From Trichobilharzia regenti (Eukaryota; Platyhelminthes; Trematoda; Strigeidida; Schistosomatidae): a stretch of 64,000 nt of DNA. Of this stretch, positions 40,278 to 51,017 are shown piece after piece (positions within the stretch are counted from its first letter, which is position 1; each line of letters starts with the position of its first letter). A model generated the notes under the pieces. That model worked only from the letters and a program-made list of their open reading frames with translations. It ran no database searches and had not been told where the DNA came from. Location of the stretch: the NCBI GenBank assembly GCA_944472135.2, contig OX235262.1, positions 59,120,440 to 59,184,439 of the forward strand, in the 5' to 3' direction. A program made the position numbers and the translations under genes.

Positions 40278-41193
40278 TATCCACAAGAGAGAAGGAGAAG
40301 CCTGAACAAACGTTCTCTGAGATCGCTGGGGGCATCTCTAGGTCATCGGGAGGATCATTTTTTTGGACCTCTACTCTCCAGCCTACCCATCTCTTTATCT
40401 TCCCTACTTTGTGTCCCAAAGGCTGAGTTTCCACTTCCTTGATATCGAGATGAAGTCTCTCTGCCTTTCAGCGTGTCCATCTGATGAAAGCAGTGTCGCA
40501 TTATGCACATCCTTGTTCTTGTACGCGCCATCTCCAATGGCAAGATTGTTAAACTCGCAGCAGTTTGCAGAGAGTTCCCCGTTCTGGTTCACTTCATCGA
40601 GAACCTCCTTATTTGTGGTGAATTCACTTCTTGTATTGTCTGCCCCAAATTTAGCATTCATACCGCCCATTAGGATTTGGATATCACCATTTTGGATGTT
40701 GTCCATCACTGTTTGCAGTTCTCTGTCAAAATCTTGCTTCTTCTCTCGTTCTTAGTTGTCTGTAGGCGCGTTGCATTGGATATTTGTAACCTTCCTTCCT
40801 ATTCAGTTGAATCTTACCATCATAATCCTGCGGGATGAAATTGGTTCCTACTGCATTAGGGCTGTGACTGCCACTGGTGACATCATGACAGCCACTCCCT
40901 CAGTGTTCGTGGTTGCCGTACATCTGTCACTGTGTCCGCGAAATGCCCACATGAATACGTAGCCATATTGTGGAATGTACCACTGATAAAATAAAGCCAG
41001 ACACATCCGCCAAAGGTACAAATCTTTGTAATTATTTTAACAAGTAAATTCCATTTTTTCTCCACTACTTTGGGTAAGCAATATTAAGTGCCAAAACAAA
41101 TTTACCGCTCTTTCGTTTCCACACACTTGAGTTGATGGAACAGAAGCGGTCAGTTAGGATCGGATTGTCGCGGGCAGTTGGTTTTACGTGCCT
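40278..41193 (-). mobile_element. RTE endonuclease fragment, left copy of a 916-bp direct repeat
   Basis: Minus-strand translation: HEGVAVMMSPVAVTAL, VTNIQCNAPTDN, a stop, then MDNIQNGDIQILMGGMNAKF, NGELSANCCEFNNLAIGDG and HAERQRDFISISRKWKLSL. This is the apurinic-type endonuclease of RTE elements (cf. the GDFNAK motif, here GGMNAK; and the D.I block, here RDFISI). The key Asp of GDFN is replaced by Gly and the H..N.ID block is altered, so the nuclease is dead. It repeats at 47280-48195 at a constant offset of 7002 bp without net indels. Confidence 0.8.
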
Positions 41194-41328
41194 ATGTATC
41201 GCGGTACGTTCAACGTTTGCGTTACATTTTTACGTGATTCGTTACATAAAATTTATCTTGTTGTAGTACTTGCACAAGTACTATACCACTTCCATACTTG
41301 TAACCACTAACTCTCATTTCTAATAGTT

Positions 41329-43126
41329 ATGGTTAATCAAAGTAAAAAGCAGCGAACCCAATCCCCTGTAAAACTGGTGTCTAATTTAACGTCCTTGATT
41401 GCTACATCAAGCAACACACCCCCTACAAACGGCTATAGTGAGTCACATAACTCACTTGTATGCCGTAAGCGTCGAGCTGAAACTGAGGATAAAACTGTAC
41501 TGACAGCTAGTATTAGCACTACTCCTAAAAATTCAGTACCCTCTGCTCATACAGAACTCCTCCCTTCACCTTATGTGCTTATGGAGAAACTCCAGCCATC
41601 AAGCTCTTTTTCAGTACTATCTTCAGAAATAGAACTTCTAAAGTTGTCTATAGGAGAACTTAAGGCTGAGTTAAGGGAAATAAAAAACAGTAAGTCAGTA
41701 AATGCTGGAAACATCGAAACCAATACCGAGATATCCAAATTATCAGATCAGATCAGCGATATCAGATCGCAGGTCTGTGAACTGACACCTCTAACTATCC
41801 TCATGAAAACTGTAAACCTTAACAAGCTTGACACAGAATCGGTAACTAAGGTAGATAACCTCATTAACTTTGTTACCACAGAAGTAACAAAACGACTCGA
41901 CGCAAAACTGAGTGCTATTGTCTACAACGTTCCGGACAATGAGGCACTAAAAAAGGTACAGCGCATCTTACTTAGTGAAGCGAAAATGCCTAACTCCAAG
42001 ACTAAGTGCTATAGGCTGAAGAAGAGTCAACATGAAAAGTGTTGTCCTATTCGTTTTCAGTTCGAAACACCGGCAGAGACCAGAAAATTCATCCACTCCC
42101 AACACACCCTATCGCAAGCCAGAAACTACAAACATATAAAGGTCGGGGTGGACAAAACAGTCATAGAAAGGCGCGCATACAACTATCTCGCTAAGACTAA
42201 TTGTGAAATAGGTAATAGGACATTGCAAGCAGCCATTATTCCCAACCCTGTGAAAGATACAGTAGACCCCACCGCATCACCCCTCTCAAAACACACAGAA
42301 ATATCCCATCAGAGTGCAACACCAGCCGAAAGGCCACTAGACTGTAACCAAATAAATAATAAAACCATACCACCCATCACCGCAGAATCTAAAATGCCAC
42401 TAAATAACCCCAGAAAAAAAGTCAAAACCCCCCGAAATTCGACTTTGTCCTCTCCTAGCCATAACTTCATTGCTAAAGATAAGGAAAATATGCCCCTAAA
42501 TCATACCAACAAAAACAGTGGCAGCTTAAATAAGCCCACACTCCCCACGGTCAATAGTATTAGCACTCACAACGTGCTAAATCGCACCATGGCACACACT
42601 AATATCCAATGTCACACAATGTCACCCTCAATAGTACAAGTGGTAATAGTCAGAACTCGGCTATCAACAACTCAGGGTCTTCAGAGTATGGCACACAAAC
42701 AAATTTTGACCGGATATATGGTACAAGTCTGCTGGGAACTAACCCACAATGCAGTACACACGAAACCCACACAAGGACACAACTAGCATCAAACAATAGG
42801 TGGAATAATAAGCCATGGTCATCACAAGGATCCAATCATTTTTTATCCCCCGCGTCCCTGTCAGCGTTGAAAAAACAGCTGGTAGGGATGTTAACACTCC
42901 TAAACCACTAGTGCTGGCTCCCTCCTTGCATGAAAACAGGAACGGTCTAGTGCACCCGTATCCATTAGGCACACTTGACACTTGCACAAGTATAGGCCAA
43001 ATAAAGAACCCTACCCACTTCTGTAACCTAACTAAAAATAAAAATTCCTTAGTCTATAGCAAATCCAGTACTCCAACTCCTAATTCTTCACCGAAAACAG
43101 CACACCAACTCGATAGACATAGGTGA
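41329..43126 (+). pseudogene. CR1-like ORF1 (RNA-binding protein), frameshifted twice
   Basis: Start ATG 41329. Residues ~90-165 form a coiled coil (SSEIELLKLSIGELKAELRE ... SKLSDQISDIRSQV). Residues ~185-290 resemble an RRM-like domain (AIVYNVPDNEALKKV, then CCPIRFQFETPAETRKFI). The C-terminal part is Asn/Ser/Pro-rich. The first frame stops at 42786, but the biased coding sequence jumps to the +2 frame near 42600 (NSGSSEYGTQTNFDRIYGTS) and again near 42890 (TPKPLVLAPSLHENRNGLVH), ending at the TGA 43124-43126. The intact protein would be about 595 residues. ORF1 proteins coat the element RNA as trimers. Confidence 0.8.
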
Positions 43127-43289
43127 GCATGATGCTGAAACTCCTCTTAACATAGGATCGTCATGTCAAGCAGAACTACTGGGTGCTGAACCATATTCGG
43201 GGCTGACTAACGAACTTAAATACTTCAAATGCTACTTCAACTCTCATCTTTACGTAATCCTCATAAATGCTAGATCTGTTCTAAATAAA

Positions 43290-46109
43290 TTGCCGATGCT
43301 CAGAGCACTCACAGTAATATACAAACCCCCTGTAATTGTCATCACTGAATCTTGGTGTCATTCGAACATCCTGGATGAAGAAATAAGCTTAGATAACTAC
43401 ACACACTTTCGGTGTGACAGGGAAGGTGGTAAGGGAGGGGGTTGTCTCATGTACTTTCTGAATGCACTTACTGTATCACAGCTAGAAAGTAGTACACTTA
43501 ACATGCCTGAGACTCTATGGGTTAATGTACACTTAAATAACGTAACAGCATTAATTGGATGCACCTACAGAGCACCTGGCACCTTTAGTAATTACGAGAC
43601 CCAACTTATTAATACTCTGGAGCAATTATCCGACTTACAATACGATCATAAGATCCTATGTGGGGACTTTAACTTACCTGAAATCAACTGGGATATACCC
43701 ACAGGCCCAACTAAATTTGATAAGTTCTTAGACACACTGGATATACTTGGCTGGAAACAAACTGTCACTACTCCCACAAGAGGTAACAACGTACTAGACT
43801 TAATCTTCTGCCACAATATAAGCCCCCTTTCAACGCTAGTAGGTTCTGAGTTTCCAGGGAGCGACCACAAAACAGTGATGTGTGCACTGCCAATTCCGCT
43901 GAGTAGCAATGCATCTCATACCTCCACTTCACAACAAGTAATATATAGGAACTATAGTAAGGCAAACTGGGCCTTAGTTGAATCGATGCTAAGATCCTCC
44001 AAATGGGATGAATACTTCACTACTGATGACCTATCGAGAGCCCTAACCATCTTCTACCATAACTCTAACACATGCTTAGATGCTGTCATTCCACTCCAAA
44101 CACTAAAGGTTTCCCCACACAGAAAGTCATTCATAAAACCAAAGGATCGTACGAAACTGAAGAGACTCTCAACAAGTTACTTCAAACACCACGACTTTGG
44201 CACTCTAGGTCTAATACTTAACACCCTTAGCTCCATCTCACAAGCTCGAGATTTCCGTATGAGAAAGGAAGAACGCATCGCAGTAGCCAGTCCTGCTAGA
44301 GTGTATGCACTCACAGAAATCTTAAGGAAGCGAATGAATCGCAAAAATCACAGCATTTCTCTCCTCATAGACAAAGGTAGGCTATGCACTAACTCTGCAG
44401 ACATATGTGAACTATTCAACAAAACGTTTGCAGGTAACTACCTTAAGCCCTCAGTCCAGCTACTCGATATACACCCTATTACTAATATGGCACAAACTCC
44501 ATCTCCACTCACACCAAACCAAATTAGCACTGTTGAATTCACTTACGCTGATATTAACCAAACTATAAGAACCCTCAAAAGTTCAAAAGGTTTCGGTACC
44601 GACGGTATATCATCTTACTTCTATAAATATGGTGGCCCTGACATTCCTCTACTGCTGCTTAAAATATTCACAATGTCCCTAGAAACCCAAACTTACCCTG
44701 ACATATGGAAGACTACATTCATTATGCCTAAACACAAATCTGGCTCGAAAACTGAAGTCAGTAACTACCGGCCAATCAATATCACACCTATAGCATCTAG
44801 AATCATGGAGAGACTAGTCAAAGATAACTTAATCAAACATATGCTTAGCTGCAATATTATAAGTCCGAACCAACATGGATTCCTGAAATCCAGATCATGT
44901 TTAACATGTCACCTAGACTTCTTCAATTTTGTAACCAGCAGTCGTGACAGACGGCAACTAGTACTTGTCATCTACTTTGACATTTCTAAGGCATTTGACC
45001 GTGTTGACCATTTACTGCTAACAAATAAACTGAACTCCTTAGGAATACGTGACCCATTATTAGGATGGCTTAAATCATTCCTTAACAATAGGTCCCAAAT
45101 AGTTAAACTCGGGTCTGCAACCTCCAAACCTAGCCCTATCACTTCTGGTGTAGTACAAGGTAGTGTCATTGGACCCCTCCTATTTACACTATACATCAAT
45201 GACATATGCGCTTGCTTCACGCACGGGAAACCATTCATCTTTGCAGATGACCTAAAAGTAGCTTATACATTCCAACGTGATGACTTAGGGAACTTCGAGA
45301 ATGTAGTACAGAAGGAATTAGATAAAATGGCTGCTTGGTCGTCCCTATGGAATCTCCAATTTAATCTGAACAAATGTGGCTGGATCTGCTTCGGTGCACC
45401 CTCAATTGACCTGAAATTAACGCTCCAATCTGCTAACCTAACAAGACTCCGAAGTGTCGTTGACCTAGGCCTGAGGTACTCTAGTGACTTGACATTCTCT
45501 GAGCAAGTAGCATCACAGACTAGAAAATCGAGGATGCTCTTAGGATGCATACTCAGGAACTTTCACGACAATGAAGCCAAGCTAATTCTGTACAAAACAT
45601 GTGTCAGACCACTACTAGAATACTGTCCATTTATTATAAGCAGCACTCGCACACGCGACAAGCTAAGGATGGAAAGTATCCAACGATATTTTACCTCAAA
45701 ACTACTTGGCTACGATTGTAAGAAAGACTACATCTCACGGTGCATGATCCTAAAACTCGACCCACTTTGGACAAGGCGACTTATTATAAACCTAATATTC
45801 TTCTTTAAGGTCCTTCACAAAATATCATTCTCAGGTAACAGGGACATACAATTCGCACAGGAAGGTTCTTACGATCTGCGTAACCAAACTTCCACAGTGA
45901 CAACTCATTCTTTTAAGTCAACACTCCGTGAAAACTTCTTCACAGTCATGTATTCTAAAATATGGAATAGCCTACCCCTAGATGTCAGAACTTGCTCTTC
46001 GGTTACAAGCTTCAAACGCTCTCTATACAGACTGTTTCACTCTACTGATTATATTAATAAACTATTTACTCCTAGAACGAATCAACTACTAATCTACTAC
46101 AGCACCTAA
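43290..46109 (+). CDS. CR1-like ORF2: endonuclease and reverse transcriptase
   Basis: The frame is open from about 43050 and the essential N-terminal block ILINARSVLNKLPML lies upstream of the first in-frame ATG (43296), so translation must begin earlier, perhaps at a non-ATG codon or by re-initiation after ORF1. Endonuclease: VIVITESWCHSNI, TYRAPG, GDFNLPEINWD, and the C-terminal SDHKTVM. RT: NYRPINITPIASRIMERLV, QHGFLKSRSC, YFDISKAFDRVDH, GVVQGSVIGPLLFTLYINDI and the active site FADDLK (about residue 650). All catalytic residues seem present. The RT of this clade reverse-transcribes the element at the nicked target. Confidence 0.92.
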   Translation: MPMLRALTVIYKPPVIVITESWCHSNILDEEISLDNYTHFRCDREGGKGGGCLMYFLNALTVSQLESSTLNMPETLWVNVHLNNVTALIGCTYRAPGTFSNYETQLINTLEQLSDLQYDHKILCGDFNLPEINWDIPTGPTKFDKFLDTLDILGWKQTVTTPTRGNNVLDLIFCHNISPLSTLVGSEFPGSDHKTVMCALPIPLSSNASHTSTSQQVIYRNYSKANWALVESMLRSSKWDEYFTTDDLSRALTIFYHNSNTCLDAVIPLQTLKVSPHRKSFIKPKDRTKLKRLSTSYFKHHDFGTLGLILNTLSSISQARDFRMRKEERIAVASPARVYALTEILRKRMNRKNHSISLLIDKGRLCTNSADICELFNKTFAGNYLKPSVQLLDIHPITNMAQTPSPLTPNQISTVEFTYADINQTIRTLKSSKGFGTDGISSYFYKYGGPDIPLLLLKIFTMSLETQTYPDIWKTTFIMPKHKSGSKTEVSNYRPINITPIASRIMERLVKDNLIKHMLSCNIISPNQHGFLKSRSCLTCHLDFFNFVTSSRDRRQLVLVIYFDISKAFDRVDHLLLTNKLNSLGIRDPLLGWLKSFLNNRSQIVKLGSATSKPSPITSGVVQGSVIGPLLFTLYINDICACFTHGKPFIFADDLKVAYTFQRDDLGNFENVVQKELDKMAAWSSLWNLQFNLNKCGWICFGAPSIDLKLTLQSANLTRLRSVVDLGLRYSSDLTFSEQVASQTRKSRMLLGCILRNFHDNEAKLILYKTCVRPLLEYCPFIISSTRTRDKLRMESIQRYFTSKLLGYDCKKDYISRCMILKLDPLWTRRLIINLIFFFKVLHKISFSGNRDIQFAQEGSYDLRNQTSTVTTHSFKSTLRENFFTVMYSKIWNSLPLDVRTCSSVTSFKRSLYRLFHSTDYINKLFTPRTNQLLIYYST

Positions 46110-46189
46110 AAGACGCACTTCAACACCCTTAGCAATCTGAAAACTATAAATAAACTAGCAGCATGGATGCATAAAGACTTAGTACGGAA

Positions 46190-46340
46190 CATACAGGATT
46201 AGTTTACCCTTAGAAATAGGACCTGTCACTCTATTGTAACCTTCAAACGCTTGCTATATAAACTGTTTCGGCCCAATGACTATCCCTACCAGACCCCACC
46301 ACTTATTTCTAAAACGCATCAGTCATTAGAACACTAAAAC
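46190..46340 (+). pseudogene. Second, diverged copy of the ORF2 C-terminal tail
   Basis: RNRTCHSIVTFKRLLYKLFR, then NDYPYQTPPLISKTHQSLEH and a stop, aligns with the real end of ORF2 (VRTCSSVTSFKRSLYRLFHS, then TDYINKLFTPRTNQLL). It lies about 80 bp after the ORF2 stop, same strand. Confidence 0.6.
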
Positions 46341-46573
46341 GCTCAGACTCATTAATACACATTATGACACTAAATAAACTCTAAGACTTCGCATAAATAC
46401 GTGAAAACACAACTACAATATAGAAAACTATTTACTTAAGTATAACATACAATTGACATAAACATTTATATATGCATGAAATATTAAATGTCCTTTTCAT
46501 GTTCACATACTTTCTCTTTCTGGTATTCTGCTGCTCCTATTCATCTTCTGGTCGAGGTCGAACAACCCTGCAT

Positions 46574-46870
46574 CTAAACTGAAATGAGGATTAATTCCAA
46601 ACCGTCTATCTCATAACCACTCAAATTCCATGAACGATCCAATTCTACCATTTGAAGACGCTGGCGAACATGCTGTAAATGAGTATTCATGATCTGAAAT
46701 GAAGAAGCAACTGGTTTTCAAACAGTTTTCAACATTTTACTCAACTTACGAATACAGTCCGCCATGCAGACACAAATGGAGCAAATGGAGAATTCTGGAA
46801 TCGACCTCGGCACCATTTGATGCAGTAAAACAACTTAACATGACCTTATCTAGTTTTCGTATCCACGATC
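46574..46870 (-). CDS. Possible two-exon 3' end of an unknown host gene
   Basis: The minus-strand exon 46574-46693 follows 'cttcatttcag' and reads IMNTHLQHVRQRLQMVELDR, SWNLSGYEIDGLELILISV, stop. An upstream piece ending at 46750 with donor TTC|gtaagt reads FQNSPFAPFVSAWRTVF in the matching phase, but I found no good acceptor for it. Unrecognised; could be chance. Confidence 0.25.
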
Positions 46871-47279
46871 AAATTTCTTTCCTGTTATAAAACTACGATA
46901 AGACTGCTGAAAAATGGAATAAATATATCACTGATCTCAACATAATACATCAATAATCTTTAAGCCAAGGGTGCTGTTCACAACAAAGTTATATAAGAGA
47001 ATTGACTTCAAGCTTTATTTTTCCCATATATCTGTATTACATTCATCTGATGTCTGGGTTTTTTGTTAATGCGAAGACAATATTTCTATATCTCTTTATG
47101 TGCTACACAAACAAACTTTATAGCAGACTGTTCCGACTGACTCTAATGTCAGAAAGAACAACCAAACTGTAAATTCATCATATATCAAATTATGTGTAAT
47201 TTATATAATAACTTATCCATGTCTGTACAACTGGTATGTTCCTGCATAAACAGGAAGAAATATATATATATATATATAT
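46871..47279. other. Non-coding, TA microsatellite at 47261-47280
   Basis: AT-rich; the TA run ends exactly where the right RTE repeat starts. Confidence 0.55.
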
Positions 47280-48195
47280 TATCCACAAGAGAGAAGGAGA
47301 AGCCTGAACAAACGTTCTCTGAGATCGCTGGGGGCATCTCTAGGTCATCGGGAGGATCATTTTTTTGGACCTCTACTCTCCAGCCTACCCATCTCTTTAT
47401 CTTCCCTACTTTGTGTCCCAAAGGCTGAGTTTCCACTTCCTTGATATCGAGATGAAGTCTCTCTGCCTTTCAGCGTGTCCATCTGATGAAAGCAGTGTCG
47501 CATTATGCACATCCTTGTTCTTGTACGCGCCATCTCCAATGGCAAGATTGTTAAACTCGCAGTAGTTTGCAGAGAGTTCCCCGTTCTGGTTCACTTCATC
47601 GAGAACCTCCTTATTTGTGGTGAATTCACTTCTTGTATTGTCTGCCCCAAATTTAGCATTCATACCGCCCATTAGGATTTTGATATCACCATTTTGGATG
47701 TTGTCCATCACTGTTTGCAGTTCTCTGTCAAAATCTTGCTTCTTCTCTCGTTCTTAGTTGTCTGTAGGCGCGTTGCATTGGATATTTGTAACCTTCCTTC
47801 CTATTCAGTTGAATCTTACCATCATAATCCTGCGGGATGAAATTGGTTCCTACTGCATTAGGGCTGTGACTGCCACTGGTGACATCATGACAGCCACTCC
47901 CTCAGTGTTCGTGGTTGCCGTACATCTGTCACTGTGTCCGCGAAATGCCCACATGAATACGTAGCCATATTGTGGAATGTACCACTGATAAAATAAAGCC
48001 AGACACATCCGCCAAAGGTACAAATCTTTGTAATTATTTTAACAAGTAAATTCCATTTTTTCTCCACTACTTTGGGTAAGCAATATTAAGTGCCAAAACA
48101 AATTTACCGCTCTTTCGTTTCCACACACTTGAGTTGATGGAACAGAAGCGGTCAGTTAGGATCGGATTGTCGCGGGCAGTTGGTTTTACATGCCT
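47280..48195 (-). mobile_element. RTE endonuclease fragment, right copy of the 916-bp direct repeat
   Basis: Differs from 40278-41193 at about three positions seen by eye (near 47566, 47680 and 48190), no indels. It has the same inactivating changes in the nuclease. Confidence 0.85.
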
Positions 48196-48854
48196 GTAAG
48201 GACGTGTAAAAATACTCCCAGCTAGCTTTTGCTTCTAGTGCATCAGAGAATCTTCGAGGCAAATCTTCGGGCACATCGCAGGACGTGGAAGAAGGCCTCT
48301 AAGTCTGCCCAAACATTCTGCAATGCGCCCGAATTCAATCCTAGCAAGGCTTTTATCATGGAAAATACCCATTAGAGAAATTAGATAGAAAAGAACAAGG
48401 AGTTCAGCAAGGATATCTTCTCGGCGATTCTGGGATTACTCCTATCCATAGCGACGTTAACAACGCAATTAAATTCTGGAATGCAACCAATTTGCAAACC
48501 TAGAACAAATCAACTAATAGTAAGATAAACAGTTACGTAATCAGTGTCGATTTCGTTATAAAGTGACCAGATAAATTGGTGGATTATTGAATATCAGGGA
48601 GTATTACAAATTGGAACCGGTCCATGAAGAGATCTTCATTGGAAATAAGTTAAATCCCTACAGACAAGAAAAATCCAAAAAATCAGTATCCTTCTTCTGG
48701 GTGATCCTCAAATAAAATACTAACAGTTAATGTCAAGTAAAATGTGTAGAACTGGTAAATTTAGTATTGATTTGTTTTTGTTTGAGTGACAAATTAAAAA
48801 GTTTTGCGCTGATATTTTCGTTGTTTTAATAAAAGTTTCCTTATTTTATCACAG
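48196..48854. other. No recognisable feature
   Basis: The first ~220 bp may be further worn RTE sequence. The end, from about 48790, is a T-rich stretch that would be the polypyrimidine tract of the exon at 48855. Confidence 0.45.
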
Positions 48855-48962
48855 GCTCTATTTCAATTTCCAGCAGCCCAAACCGAAAGGCAGCCTGTAG
48901 ACGGACGTAGGTCATTTGATCAGCTGATGGATATTGGCGTTGTTTATTGGATGAACGTCAAG
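48855..48962 (+). CDS. Candidate internal exon of an unknown host gene
   Basis: Acceptor 'ttattttatcacag', donor AAG|gttagg, 108 bp, phase 0 at both ends, open throughout: ALFQFPAAQTERQPVDGRRS, then FDQLMDIGVVYWMNVK. I do not recognise the protein. The exon at 49188-49237 continues it in phase. Confidence 0.4.
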
Positions 48963-49187
48963 GTTAGGTCATTTTTCGTTGTTTTTCACACTTTTTTACC
49001 TATATTCCTGCTAAAAGTTGATGAAATGCGGCCTATTTAGCAGAAAGAGCATATGGTGGTGTTCTTATCCGGACGTAGGTCACAGGCAGTTTACAGTTTG
49101 TTGAAAATAACGTACTTTTCCGTTCAGAAAATGTCTACTTACTTGAAGACACATGTTATAACGACTTTTTGTGAATTTATTTTGCAG

Positions 49188-49237
49188 TTTAATGGATTAC
49201 ACATGGACATGATGAGGTGGGATAGCTCGTTCTGGTA
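49188..49237 (+). CDS. Candidate terminal exon of the same unknown gene
   Basis: Acceptor 'tttattttgcag', then FNGLHMDMMRWDSSFW and TAA at 49235-49237. An AATAAA hexamer at about 49640-49645 could serve as polyadenylation signal, giving a 3' untranslated region of ~400 bp. The facing minus-strand gene ends at 49790, so the two would be convergent. Confidence 0.35.
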
Positions 49238-49666
49238 ATTATTTCACTTACTTTGTTGTGTACTTTGCCTAAATGCTGACAAGGCTCCTCCACATGTATT
49301 TCTTTAAGAAAAATCTGCAGAAATACTTAAAAATTATATATGCATAGTATTTCCTTATTTGATGGCATAAACTTGATGTTAGCAGGCAGATGGAATATCA
49401 ACTTTGCATTATTGAAAAATGTTGACTAACATAATTATATACAGTTCAAATCATTATTTTGTCATTTTAAGCATATTTAATGGTTAATTATTGTGTTTAC
49501 ACTGATAACAATGTCTACATCTGTATAAGTCTTATGTTCTTTTTCAGATAATATCTACTTTCGGGAATTTCATGGATTTGGGTGATAAAGAAAAAGATAC
49601 CTGCACTGTTGTCGATTTTGTATTACATGTTAATTCATTAATAAATGTATTCCTTGTTATTCGTTT

Positions 49667-49672
49667 GTTTAT
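49667..49672 (-). terminator. Possible polyadenylation hexamer of the cysteine-rich gene
   Basis: AATAAA on the minus strand, about 120 bp beyond the predicted stop at 49790. Position is right; the hexamer is common in AT-rich DNA. Confidence 0.35.
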
Positions 49673-49789
49673 TCTACTTGATAAGACCGAATATTAGCCC
49701 TTGCGTAATCTGTGAGGTGTAGAGTATGTGAGGCTATCTTTGAAATACTAAGTAGGAACAGATATTCGGAGAAGCCTATTGGTTAAAGA

Positions 49790-49819
49790 TTATGTTGTAG
49801 TCAAATAAAGTAAATATGT
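49790..49819 (-). CDS. Cysteine-rich membrane protein gene, terminal exon
   Basis: A pyrimidine-rich acceptor 'cctcctctacacttcag' precedes TYLLYLTTT and TAA. It enters in phase 0, matching the donor of the previous exon. Very short, so the call depends on the acceptor quality and phase. Confidence 0.45.
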   Translation of the reverse strand, partial: TYLLYLTTT

Positions 49820-49931
49820 CTGAAGTGTAGAGGAGGTATTGCGATTATAAAGCGTTTCGAGTTATCTATTGTCTTAGCAGAATACATATACTGATTCGCG
49901 ATTCATAGTCACAAAGTGAGAGTAAATCTAC

Positions 49932-50090
49932 CTGAGATAGTTTGCTTGTGATTTCTGCATGCCGCAGTATACCATAAGGAGAGACTATACCTTTGCTGTT
50001 AGATGTATGACTCAGTGCAACTACGGTTACCGTAATAATTAAAAACAGGATGCCTAGGGTTCTCAGCCAAAGAACACGATACGTTGCTAT
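49932..50090 (-). CDS. Cysteine-rich membrane protein gene, transmembrane exon
   Basis: Acceptor 'attatatgagcag', donor CAG|gtagat, 159 bp, phase 0 at both ends. It reads IATYRVLWLRTLGILFLIIT, VTVVALSHTSNSKGIVSPYG and ILRHAEITSKLSQ. The run LGILFLIITVTVVAL is a clear single membrane segment, flanked by basic residues (RVLWLR) on the N-terminal side. With the cysteine-rich exons before it, a cysteine-rich domain and one membrane segment are indicated; orientation is not certain. Confidence 0.55.
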
Positions 50091-50302
50091 CTGCTCATAT
50101 AATCACGTAAACAAAAGTTTTCCAGACGCCGCATTTACTCCTAACAGTTTACCCTCAACTTCTAACTTAGCACGTGCTACTTATGTTATTGGAACACAAT
50201 TGCATTACAACAGAAGGAAGACAGATTCATGGAAAAATTGTTTATTAAACAAAAATTAGATTTCAAATGTACAGATAATTCAGATGAGTAGTCCTCTGTT
50301 AC

Positions 50303-50403
50303 CGTCAGTAAGTTCCATCTGCGTACACGGTACATATATGTTTTTCCATAAGTCTGAGAAGGTTTAAGAAAAGCATAATCAACTTGGGTATTACATGTAT
50401 GAT
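50303..50403 (-). CDS. Cysteine-rich membrane protein gene, exon with YMYRVRRW
   Basis: Acceptor 'ttttttattcag', donor ACG|gtaaca, 101 bp. Two leading bases complete a His codon with the C left by exon 50939-51017. It reads HTCNTQVDYAFLKPSQTYGK, then TYMYRVRRWNLLT, and leaves in phase 0. No family recognised. Confidence 0.6.
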
Positions 50404-50938
50404 CTGAATAAAAAAATTTTCCTGATAAGCATCTACAAGTGATCACTTTACAAACAATATATATACATATATAAGTAGCCCAATAGTTTTCACTAAACTT
50501 AAGGGACTTCGCAACTTATCGTTTGTCGATATCTAGTAGGTCCATCGAAGCATCATGAAATGATAAAATTATTTAACGACAAGTTATGCAGTAGTTTCCA
50601 AAGCTTGTACAAATATTTTAGCAAAAATGACAACAACTTTATGACAAATAATAGGTCTTGACAGCAATAATAATAACGTTCATGTTCATAGTGACTATAA
50701 AAACAATAATAGGTATTATTATCGCAACGAATTCATCATTAACTTAGATAGACAACTAATAATAATACAGTCATATCAAATAAATGTATCACTTAATCTT
50801 AAGAAGCGTGTGTTTACTTACTTTCACTGTATTCTCTCAATACTGATGTGCTCAACAAGCTTATTCCGACTGAATTTAAGATTAATTCTGAAAGTGAGTG
50901 GAGATCCAGTTTATGTCAAATAAAAACATGTAACTTAC

Positions 50939-51017
50939 GTGTATTACACTGCTTACTGAGACATCTGGTACCTGCTTTCCGATCTTCGTGACAAGGACAC
51001 AGTTCATCTAGGTTTAC
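50939..51017 (-). CDS. Cysteine-rich membrane protein gene, exon with CPC and CLSKQC
   Basis: Acceptor 'cttttgtatatgtag', strong donor CAC|gtaagt, 79 bp, phase 0 in and phase 1 out. It reads VNLDELCPCHEDRKAGTRCL, then SKQCNT. Four cysteines in 26 residues suggest an extracellular disulfide-bonded or metal-binding module. Confidence 0.6.

Larger units (their letters stand above)
41194..46500 (+). mobile_element. CR1-like non-LTR retrotransposon, nearly full length
   Basis: Contains ORF1 (41329-43126, two frameshifts) and ORF2 (to 46109) with endonuclease and RT. The 5' untranslated region begins at the end of the RTE repeat near 41194. The 3' end is unclear, about 46450-46500. No poly-A. The domain order is that of the jockey/CR1 group, to which schistosome SR1 and some Perere elements belong. 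ORF2 is open, so this is one of the best preserved elements of the window, but the broken ORF1 makes autonomous activity unlikely. Confidence 0.88.

Noticed and set aside
40363..40755. 130-codon plus-strand frame (and its copy at 47365)
   Set aside because: Opposite strand of the RTE endonuclease remnant, which explains the region better.
50303..50403. Resemblance of CRCLSGKF...CNTQVDYAFLKP to a TIMP/netrin-like N-terminus
   Set aside because: The CRC part lies upstream of the splice acceptor and would be intronic; the remaining exon has too few landmarks.
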